Shown in pieces: positions 55,601 to 64,000 of a stretch of DNA of 64,000 nt; the first letter of the stretch is position 1, and each line of letters starts with the position of its first letter. Source of the DNA: Klebsormidium nitens (Eukaryota > Streptophyta > Klebsormidiophyceae > Klebsormidiales > Klebsormidiaceae); assembly GCA_000708835.1 (NCBI GenBank), contig DF237101.1, positions 62,001 through 126,000 on the forward strand, written 5' to 3'. Both the position numbers and the translations under genes were made by a program. A model generated the notes under the pieces. The model ran no database searches. It was not told the origin of the DNA and was given only the letters and a program-made list of their open reading frames with translations.

Positions 55601-58048
55601 GCGTGGTCCAACCAAGGGCATTGTGTCGAGCTTCTAAATAATGGAGAGCTTGTGTTCCTCAGGGAAGCAGCTGACAATCAAAGGCCAATGGAGAAGACGG
55701 ACCGAGACTTGGGCGGCTGTTGTTCCTGGATTGCCGCTCGAAGGTCATCGACTGTGCATCAAGCGTCTTTGTGAATCGGATGTTTCGTGACTGTTAGGTA
55801 CCTGCTTTGAACAGAAAGCGGAAGTCGAGAACCCGGTACCTTTGTCCTTGCATTTGCAGTGCAACCTTTGTATAAGCAACATGTAAGTCAGCTTCCGTTG
55901 AAAAGCTCTCTTTCAAGAGCTCCGGTTTCCACAATTGTAAACCCGTCAAATCTGCACGCATTTCTGTTTCTGAGCTTTGAAGGATCAAACCCTTGAGCTT
56001 ATGAGGGTCTGGTGTTGAAGAGTGCGCCGTCATGTCCGCAGGTCCATAGAAACTTTGACACGCTCCTTTCCGCCGCGGATTCCGTCGCCCAAAGCTCGCC
56101 ACACGAGCGCTTCCTCTTCCTGGCGCCTGTCGTTCCCTCGCTGGAAGTTCGGCCGTTTACAGACGCGCTCGCTCGCAACGGCTGGCAGCGAGCGGAGGAA
56201 CCCCTAGAACTCCCCGAAATTAGCGGCGCTTGTGAGTCGCCAACGGAACCGCTTGTGGATGCGTCGGATGAGTCGCTCGAGCGAGGAAACGGCGGACCTT
56301 TGCAAGGGGGGTGGTCAGAGGACGGTACTTCGGAGAATGGTGTAAGAACGTCCGTAAGGTTTGAGAGTGCGTCGACTTTGAAAGAGAGTGAGCAGAAAAA
56401 CGGAAATAAAGTTAGTGCTCGATTACGAGAGCAAGCAGAGCACGCGCAAAGTAGCACGCAACCAAGCGACGGTCCTAGTAGCACCTCGCAACGACCTGAT
56501 GCCGTAGAATGTAGAGATCCAAAACCCACCGGATCCGTTAGTGGACCCTCTCTAACCCGAACGCAGAACGAACATCTGGACGACGTCGTTCCGGAGCCTT
56601 TTGCCGCAGACGGCGGCGGCTGGCCGGAGCCTTCGGAAGGCCCTGTTTCGAGCATACTCTTCCGAAAGCGCGGGGGCGACTCGGCGGTTCTGCTGGTTCG
56701 CGGGGCCTTTGCGGACTGCGCGCAGCGGGCCGAGGCGGGCCTGGCGATGGCCGGGACAGCGACGGAGCAGATGGTAAGGGTTTACTGTTTGAATCTAGCG
56801 ATTGTGGTATGGATTTGAGAGGTTTAGGGTTCGGGGTTTTGGGTTAACCGTTTCTACCGGCAGCAGCCACAAAACTTTCCGAGCGCTTTTCAAAGCTTGC
56901 TTCTGCAGTGTGTTGCGATGCGAGCAGATTTTGATTGTCCAAACATTGCCATCATTTTCTGCGTCACCATCAGCAGGTCGATGGCAAGGGAGCATCTCGC
57001 AGAGCATACATGCTGGACTTTGCAGAGGGCTCGGGTGACATTTCAAGTGCCCGGTTGCTGCAGGTCGAACTCGCTTAACATTTGATTGGCTCGGTTAACA
57101 TTCGACGTGCTCGGTTAACATTCGAAGTGCCCGGTTCCTGCAGGTCGGGCTCGGAAAGCCGGTCTTCACCATGCCCGGGGGAGGGCCCCAGTTTACCTTC
57201 GCCTTTGCGGAGGCGCAGTCGCGGCTGCTGGGTCATTCGGTGAGTCTCGTTCGTTGAGCTCTCAGGGTCTCCTCAATATCCGAAAACATTTTATGTCTCG
57301 GGGTGCTTAGGTGACGGTTCTGCGGACACATACGCTCGCCATCTGCATATTGATCCGATGGTGACTCGGATTCAGCTTTCGAAAGTCTACTGATGTCTGG
57401 ATCACTCGGGCTTTAAGTTTCGTCACAGCATTCGCTCACCCCGATCTCATCGTTTTCTGTCCTTATTGACGGGCGGACATGTCTTACAAACGTTCCCTAT
57501 TACCGGCCGTTACAAAGAATCAACCCACCACTAAAGATTGGAAATCCACAATAATTCTCAAATCTCGCCAGCCTCCTGCCTCGTCAAGCTTTCGTTTCTT
57601 GAAGTCTTTCTGACCCCCGTTTTCCCAGGACAACATTGATAGATGAAAGCACTCGTCTTGCGCTGCGTTTCTGCGGCTTGGCTGCAGCCATAATTCGATA
57701 GTCCCGTAAAGCAGAGCTGCAACGGACGAGAGTCTGCGGTCTAGAACGTTCCTTCGTTTGGTTGTCCTCAACTTTGGCGCTTGTATGGAGAAGATTTGAC
57801 ACATAGCCTGATTGCTGCTATACATATCCAACTCGCAGGTCATCCTCTGCAAATCACCATCTGAGGTGGGGCCTTGCTTTCGGGAAATCTTTTTTGACGA
57901 AAGGCGGCTTGCTGAGATTCGAGAGGATGGGCGACAGCGGATGGGACAGGCCGGCGCGTCCAAGCGCATCGCCCGAGCGATCTGGGATAGGCTGCTGGTC
58001 GAAAACTGCACGCCCGAACTTTCTGAGATAATGACGAGAAGACATTGA
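52699..58048 (+). CDS. Cyanobacterial-type lipid-A-disaccharide-synthase-like protein
   Basis: Seven phase-consistent exons: 52699-53136, 53705-53902, 54514-54757, 55295-55563, 56042-56773, 57144-57239, 57839-58048; 728 residues. The first about 110 residues are Ser/Arg-rich and look like a plastid transit peptide, followed by LLCLSNGHGEDAIAVAILKA, the hallmark start of the cyanobacterial and plant LpxB-like family. Later blocks are LVGLGGAYVRAGI, MPSGGFLYMDRKQI, AVGDVLPLAMAW, FVGTAKSEFYV, LDLGNPMMDDL, VAIMPGSRPPE, AGTATEQMVGLGKPVFTMPG and GPQFTFAFAEAQ. LpxB enzymes are GT-B glycosyltransferases; the substrate of this branch is not known to me. Exon five includes a Ser/Glu-rich insert of about 140 residues not expected in the family. 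A cyanobacterial origin via the plastid is an inference. Confidence 0.82.
57045..57153 (+). repeat. Duplicated acceptor region in the intron before exon six
   Basis: AAGTGCCCGGTTGCTGCAGG (57045-57064) recurs 80 bases later as AAGTGCCCGGTTCCTGCAGG, the real acceptor (exon from 57144). Between them CTCGGTTAACATTCGA is repeated twice. Confidence 0.8.
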
Positions 58049-58783
58049 CAAGGTTACAATCAAAGTAAGCACAGTCAAAGCGGACGTCAAATCGCAAGCT
58101 GTCGCCAAAGTATGTTTGAAAGAATATGGATAGGAGGATGCGCGTTTGCTATTTGCGGCATGTTACCTAATGTATCAGGTGGCCGACGGTTGCCAGCGAT
58201 CTGATTGGATGCCTGTTAGGCCTTCTACGCTCATCGATCCACTAGGTTGCGATGATGTTGTGCAGCATTTACCATGATCAAGTGGTCATCAGTGCAATCA
58301 GGGATATATCATCGGCATCACTGATGCTAGACTGCGTAAGAGAATCTTCAACGCGTGCAGTGCAGTTTTGCAGGCTGCGGTATACACGTCTTTCATATTC
58401 TGGGTCATGATGCAATTTACAACTCAAGTTACATGTGGTTTACTTGATAACTTCCTTAACAACTTGAACCGTTGTACAGCGGGGCCGGAGCTGGCCGTTG
58501 CCAACTTCTGCTTCGCATGATATGCCGCATTCAAGAGGCCGCAAGTCGTTTGTGACGCATCCGCTTGTGGTATGCGAGCTAGGTCATCATGGCAGGCATG
58601 CTATTCGGGCTATGCATTTTTACATGGTCCAACCATACCAATCCGTATATATACGGTCATCCAAGAATGTGGTCGGCTGAAGTTAGCTTCTGCCCAGGCA
58701 AACATGGAACAATCAAAGCAGAGAATATGCAATCCGCGAGCTTCGAAACAACGAAACGCTCAGGATCTGTCTGTATCATAGTG
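58049..58783. other. Convergent intergenic region
   Basis: About 0.7 kb between the LpxB-like stop and the end of the minus-strand unknown gene. No gene or repeat is recognised. Confidence 0.5.
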
Positions 58784-60695
58784 CTACAGGAGCAGGTGCT
58801 TCAGCATGTCGAGGCCGGTATCGTACGCATCCAAGCAGCGAGCGACCTCGGCCAGCTGCTTCTGCCTCGACCCTAAGATGCTCCTAAACTCGAGCAACTG
58901 CGCGTCGTAGCTGGCCTGGATGCACGTCGAGACCTCTCGAAGCTGCTTCCCCTTGTTGCCCCTCATCTCAGAAAACTCCAGGGCCTGTCTGTTGTAAGCA
59001 GCAACCGCCTGAGGGAGGTTCTGGCTGTCTTGCTCGGAACTGCGTCTGTCGCTTTGGGATGTGGACACGCAGGCTGGCTTCTGCTCGCGATCGGGACGCG
59101 CCGAGAAGTTGAGCTCTACGCGGTCCTCTTTGGGAGGCAACGTTCTCGTCCTACATTGACGAGTCTTAGTCAGAAGTGGTCCAGAAACAAGGGGCGTTCC
59201 GCGCGTCCAATCCGGACTCTCGATGTCCAATTCGTCCGGAATTATTCAGCCGGGCTTCAGCTGCCGTCAATCGAAAGCTTCGATCAGGAAATCTCTACAG
59301 CCGTGTTAAGATGTCAATGGTGTTCAGGAGATTAAAAGTAATCAATTGCGGAAGTGACAACTTGTCTAAACTTAATTCCTCCATGCCATTCAGAAAGCAC
59401 TTCTGAACAGGGTTTATGGATACGTACGTAACGAGCAAATAGACGGTCAACAAAAAAGAGCAAAGATATCGGGTTCTGGAAAGACATGGTAAAATGATGC
59501 TTCTTCGTGGTGTGGTATGCTTGAAGTTTCTGATGAATGCGCGAGGAAAAGGCTGATCGATTCACAACAATCCAGTCAAAAATGGTGCGTTTCGGCAAAG
59601 GTGTATCCAGGGAGCAGCCACACATTCGCAGCATGAGCGTAAAGGCCACAAGTAGGTCAGTGCTTTCCTCAAGCGGACAATTGATTTTTCGATGCAATGT
59701 TTCAAACTTCGTAGCTCCAGGTTCAGTGATTCCAGAGCAAACACATTGCAGTATGTTCTTGCAGACTCCCATCTTCGCCAGCTCACCTTTGGCCAGAAGT
59801 ACTCTTTAGCGTGGCGGTCTTCTTGAAGGAACTCTCCAAGAGAGAAAGGAACGAGTTGCTGCTTGAGTTTCTGACAAGCCCTGTGATTCGGAGGATCTCT
59901 GGTAGTACACTCTTACGGAATCTGGCCATCGTGGAACTAAGCACGAGGGGCTGGAGCTCTGACCACTCTAGCAGATGTTTTGGCTGCATGCAAGCTGCAA
60001 GAAGAGAAGCAGAGTAATTACGAAGGCTGCGGAAAGGATGTAAGAATTCGAAGGATACTGTTGACCTTCTGCTTCTCTTCAGGGGAGGGATGTGAACGGT
60101 TCGCTCTAAAGCGAAGATAACAGCTTTGCTTGAGCTACAGCTTTCAAAAGATGGAATAGAAGTTCGGTAACCTCGACACAATCTGCGCAGGAGCATGTGG
60201 AGCAAGCAAGCGGTAACACTTGTCGAGATACGGGAAGGAACACGGTCTATGATCGTTTTCGCTTACCAGCCAGGACCTCGAGAAACCATTGAGCGCAGTC
60301 CTTGTCCGAACCGCGCAGGTCTGAAAGCGCTTGTGGAACGGGAAGCCTCTGAACCTGCGTAAGTATTTGCAGAGACGCCCGCTGCTTCGTTCTGGATCTT
60401 TGCATCCAGGCTTTGAAGCCTTCACAAAGTTTCATTCGATTGAATCGAATTTAATGAGCAGATGGAGGAACATTGCACGAAGTGCACAGCGTCTTCCAGA
60501 AGCGTTGTGCACGTTTCCTCATTTGTGATTACAAGATGTCGCTATCTGTTGGCTTACTTTGGCCTCGTAAACGATTCTCTGGTCTGTCTGAAACGTCGGA
60601 CCAGCTTTTTTAGGCGGGAGTGGAGGACGACCCCCCGAGAACTGTCTCCGCTTGCCAGCACTCCCGAGAACGGATTGAACGTCAGCAGCCTCTTG
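58784..60695 (-). CDS. Unidentified spliced gene, C-terminal 266 residues
   Basis: Four exons, 60558-60695, 60267-60354, 59787-59994 and 58784-59150, agree in phase (0, 1, 2) at GT-AG introns. The protein part has a basic/Pro patch (GGRPPLPPKKAGP), a compact region with RLPVPQALSDLRGSDKDCAQ, a helical Ser-rich region (SVLPEILRITGLVRNSSSN) and a coiled-coil-like tail of about 75 residues ending MLKHLLL. I do not recognise the family. Further 5' exons are likely. A minus-strand stretch near 61090-61235 (YDACFTLEGNGFVYVKT) looks coding but its splice to 60695 could not be phased. Convergent with the LpxB-like gene and head-to-head with the membrane-protein gene. Confidence 0.5.
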
Positions 60696-61344
60696 CTGCA
60701 GAATGGAAAACGACTGAGTTCGTTCAATCAAAACTCTTTCAAAAATTCGAAAGTATTGGACATTTTTGAACAGCTTAAACTCCTTGACCTTCACAACGGA
60801 AGGAATCCATTACTAGATGGTACCCTTGCACATTTTCATTGTCCACCATGTCCAATGTTTGAATGATCGGAAGCGAAAAAAGAGAATGACGCGGTGTTTC
60901 TGCATAAGCCGCTCGTTCAGGTTATGAGGCCGGGCGAGGCTTTCTGCGAAGCAAGCTCGGAATCATTAAATGGACGCAGTTCTCGAGAGGTCAACCAGAG
61001 AATCGACTGCAAAAGTTGCTTTGGTATCTGTTGTTGGAAATCGGGAGATTAGTCACGCAGTAGCCAGACTTGACCTTCTGTAGCAAAATCCTCTCTTCCT
61101 CTTACTTCACGAATCCGCCTGCATCTGCCTGGAACGTAGTAGTTTTCACGTACACGAAGCCATTGCCTTCGAGGGTGAAGCATGCGTCATACCTGCTCTT
61201 TGGCTCTTCTTTCATGGCTGTGTTGTAAGGCTTTGAAAGCATCATGATTCTCTACAGTCTTCTCTTCGCTGTAGCCTGTCTCCAAAGGCGAGAGTGTTCT
61301 TGCGAACGGACTGCTAAACTTTCTTTTCCTTTTCTGAGGCTCAG

Positions 61345-61626
61345 AGACATCCCCCATTCTCACCAGTCACCAACACATTTAGCACAAGCTCCCCACAAGC
61401 TCTAGTCAACAGTTGGATTGAAGCAGTTGACGAGACCCGGAGAACACTCATCGCGTCTTGCAAGCCTCTTGCCTTCGGTCATCTATCGTCTGCAGTCTCC
61501 TTGCAAATCCCCTTTCAAAACACGGCTTCAAAAGTAGCGGAAGCCAGTGGCATTGGAAGGAGCTCAGCTCCACAATCCTTCTTTCCTCTCAAGGCGGATT
61601 GTGCAGACATTCAGACAGAGCTGTTG
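61345..61626 (+). CDS. Possible isolated coding exon
   Basis: A 94-codon stretch without stops runs from a CAG acceptor to a GTAAGT donor and encodes a plausible mixed sequence (LVNSWIEAVDETRRTLIASC). No start codon and no partner exon were found. It could belong to a small plus-strand gene or be chance sequence in the 5' region of the gene at 62395. Confidence 0.2.
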
Positions 61627-61907
61627 GTAAGTGTTCTGAATGCCGAAGTCATCGATCGACAATGAAAGCTTAGAGCAGGGCTTGGCTGGAAACTTGAAAG
61701 CTAGACGCGAGCTGAGCTGTGAGTCGAGCGTCTGAAGTATAGCCTATAAGATTACGTCAAGTGTAAGTTTGAATCTCGTCCAATCAGAAAATAACGTGTC
61801 GCCTTGCCGACCACGTTGACCACCTAACACTCAATGTCATTCGTGCCTCATCATCATGAGGCCTAGACCCTTCTGCAATTTGCAGCCATGCCAGGCCGGT
61901 GCCTCTG

Positions 61908-62098
61908 ATGACACGACATTTGAGGAATAGTAAGCTTTTGGAATACCGTAGTAAGCTCAAACCAAACACTAAAATCCTAACCTATAAAAAGTACCTGCTC
62001 CGCACCCAAACCCACCCTAACCCCCAAACTAACCCTATCCGTCCCAGGCTGGTGAGCTTTCTATTCCTAAAGCTTACTGTTCCTACATAAAGTGTCAT
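61908..62098 (-). mobile_element. G-rich-core TIR element (E5)
   Basis: Termini ATGACACGACATTTGAGGAATAGTAAGC and, inverted, ATGACACTTTATGTAGGAACAGTAAGC. On the minus strand the core reads GGGACGGATAGGGTTAG, GGGGGTTAGGGTGGGTTTGG and GGTGCGGAGCAGGT. It lies about 300 bases upstream of the start codon at 62395. Confidence 0.85.
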
Positions 62099-62394
62099 GA
62101 CTTCTGCCTCCGAGGCCGCTGAGTGAAGAACGCTCAATGCCGCTCATACAGCTACATGAGCTGTCACACTCCCGAGTGACATCAGCTCACAACATTGCGG
62201 AGGAGAGCTCAGAGGAGATGCACCCACATCTAGCTCGGGGCAAGGTCTGTTTTGCGGGAGTGCCATGGCTTGTGCTGCCGTGAGCTGCCATCTTTCCTAG
62301 CATCACTTCTTCTTGGTATGGTAGAACTGTATTTCCGCAAAGCCTGATGAACACTCAGAACATTTTCTTCAGGTGTAGTTGCTGAGCTCATCCC

Positions 62395-63349
62395 ATGGAG
62401 CGGAAGCACGCCTGGGCGTGGCTCCTGGGAGGAACGGTCGCCGCAGGTTTCGGTCGGGGGCTCCAGGCGATCCCGGTGGTGGCATGGCTCGAACCTGTCT
62501 TCTTCCTCCAGTTCTTCCACCATTCTAGAGTCCACGAAGTTTCCTGGCGCTCAAAGCTCGGCATTCTGGCAGCTGCGATATTCGCCCAAGCTGCGGGGCT
62601 CACTTTTGCGATGGCAGGGACTCTGAATGACCCATCGTTCACCCCCCTGGGAGTCGCCGTGGTCGCGATTGCAGCCACTCTCGGGAGCACGGCGCTAGTT
62701 CTCATTCCCTACTTTGGTGCCAGCGCGTACCGCCACCGCTATGAGGGGGCTGTAGCTGCTGGCGTGTTCTTCTTCCCTCTCGTGCTCACCGGGCTGTGGA
62801 TCGCTTATGCCAGAGTGTCTCCTTTTGGGACAATGGGCCACAGCGCTTACAGTCAGTCGGACTCGAAGACCCTCGTGCTGACCGCCTCGTTTTGGGGCAT
62901 GTCAGGAATCACATTTCTGATGTCTTGGGGGGCTGCCCTGCTGCATGAGGTCCTTCTGTGCCAGAACCCTGTTCCCCCCCCAAAACTTCCGAGCCCCCGC
63001 AACCCCCCCCTGCCCTACACTGGCGCGCCTTACCTCCACAGCCCCCTGCTGCTGCGCCGGTACAGCGTCGTTGAGCCCCACTTGCAGGGGGCGCTTCCCC
63101 AGGGGGTTACGTGGCACGTGCGTGCTTTCTCAGCGGTGTTCCTCTTAGCGCTGCTCTACGGGGGTGCGCAGACGTCTCTCTTCGCGGGGCGCTTCTATCA
63201 GCGGGGAATTGAGGAGATGTATCATAAAACGTTCGCGGCGTCGTGCATTTTGGAAGACGAGGCCCGAGGGGGGAGCCTGGAACGCCTGTGGGCGGAGACG
63301 GAGGGGCGGGTCGCTGCGGGGGATGATGTTATCCTCTGGTCAGAAACAG
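62395..63349 (+). CDS. Apolipoprotein N-acyltransferase (Lnt)-like membrane protein, first coding exon
   Basis: A 318-codon exon starts at an ATG preceded by an in-frame stop and ends at a phase-1 donor (ACAG|GTGAGC); a 5'-UTR intron acceptor lies at about 62372. The protein has several hydrophobic segments (about 7-35, 45-75, 80-105, 118-142, 160-185, 238-258). After the last comes the start of a nitrilase-fold domain: ASCILEDEA, then GDDVILWSET, whose Glu is the first residue of the Glu-Lys-Cys triad. This order, membrane helices then nitrilase, is that of bacterial Lnt, which acylates lipoprotein N-termini. The Lys and Cys must lie in later exons, which I could not place in the remaining 650 bases. 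A role in lipid or protein acylation is inferred. Confidence 0.65.
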
Positions 63350-64000
63350 GTGAGCAATTGTCACTGTGAGAAGTTGACTGCTGTCAGCTTTCACGGTAGG
63401 ATAGAGAGGGGAAAACGTTCCTGTTTATCTGGTGCTCCTTCTGATTTGCACCAATTTTGGACCGATTTGAATGGGGCGTGGAGCCAAGTTCTCTCTGCCC
63501 CTTCCTTTGGTTGGTAGATCGAGGTATAGATTAAGCGTTCGGAGGTTGCAATGAAGGGGCCCAAAGTGAACCTAAGATGTTGTTTGCAGCGGGCCTGGAT
63601 GCTTGAGACGCTCTTTCCGTATTGGCCCCTGTATGACTAGCTGAACTGTCTTGCAGAAGCTGGCCGTGTAACTAGCTCTGTCTCTGTCCCCACCGTAAAC
63701 AGCTCGTCCTCATCCTGTCTGTCTGTTTCACTGGAGGGTAGAGGAGCGAAGGAACAATCTCGATCCAATCTCCATCTCGTTCAAAGACTGACTGATCTTC
63801 AGCAGCCTCTCATCGGGATTCCAAGGAGCCTGATGCTCCCTGGCGATCTGGAAAGCCAGTTTAACAGCGTGAGAGATTCATTTACAGGCATACGACCCCT
63901 GCGCAACCTTGCCCTTCCGCCGGCCAGATGAGTTGTTCTGCTTTCGATTCTGCCGGCTTTTACTTCTCCAAACGAAGATCAAGGACTGACCCCACAGGAT
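63350..64000 (+). other. Intron or downstream part of the Lnt-like gene
   Basis: Follows the phase-1 donor. Possible acceptors at about 63590 and 63801 lead quickly to stops in the needed frame, so the next coding exon probably lies beyond the window. Confidence 0.35.

Noticed and set aside
55999-56655. 218-codon minus-strand frame opposite LpxB-like exon five
   Set aside because: It mirrors the Ser/Glu-rich insert and has no recognisable domain; the plus-strand exon fits the family on both sides.

Overview
The window is nuclear DNA of a green plant-lineage eukaryote. Its genes carry many small exons with GT-AG introns of 40 to about 1200 bases. Recognisable products are streptophyte-type: an AHK1-type hybrid histidine kinase, an HLB1-type TPR protein, an extra-large-G-protein-like cysteine cluster, a UBE3D-type E2-binding protein and a cyanobacterial-type lipid-A-disaccharide-synthase-like protein. 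Base composition is near 50% GC. A streptophyte alga such as Klebsormidium fits best; that name is an inference, not something read from the sequence.

Left third (1-16300), mobile and virus-like DNA. Bases 1-3172 hold the 3' part of a spliced primase/SF3-helicase gene. Next comes a 113-base tandem array (3750-4275). A compact cassette follows: a zinc-finger/HPD gene, a small unknown gene, a tyrosine recombinase, a small Cys/His protein on the other strand, and a near-intact PrimPol/SF3-helicase gene (8020-10874). Recombinase plus PrimPol-helicase is the replication/integration core of virophage-like and Polinton-like viruses, but no capsid, packaging-ATPase or protease gene is visible. A KDZ-type transposase gene lies on the minus strand at 11367-16290.

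Right two-thirds (16300-64000), host genes. I rebuilt several by joining exons whose phases agree at every junction: an XLG-N-terminus-like gene (17740-20364, +), HLB1 (21546-28855, -, 13 exons), UBE3D-like (30396-34752, +, 6 exons), AHK1-type kinase (36700-48234, -, 13 exons, 1300 aa), an NDUFA3-like subunit (-, first two exons), an LpxB-like protein (52699-58048, +, 7 exons, 728 aa), an unidentified gene (58784-60695, -) and an apolipoprotein-N-acyltransferase-like membrane protein (62395 onward, +). They are arranged as alternating divergent and convergent pairs.

Introns and spacers carry short non-autonomous elements. Six copies share a G-rich core but have different terminal inverted repeats. 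Two copies of another TIR element lie head to head at the only assembly gap (29086-29317), and a 131-base hairpin lies in a kinase intron. In three genes the segment containing a splice junction is tandemly duplicated into the adjacent intron.
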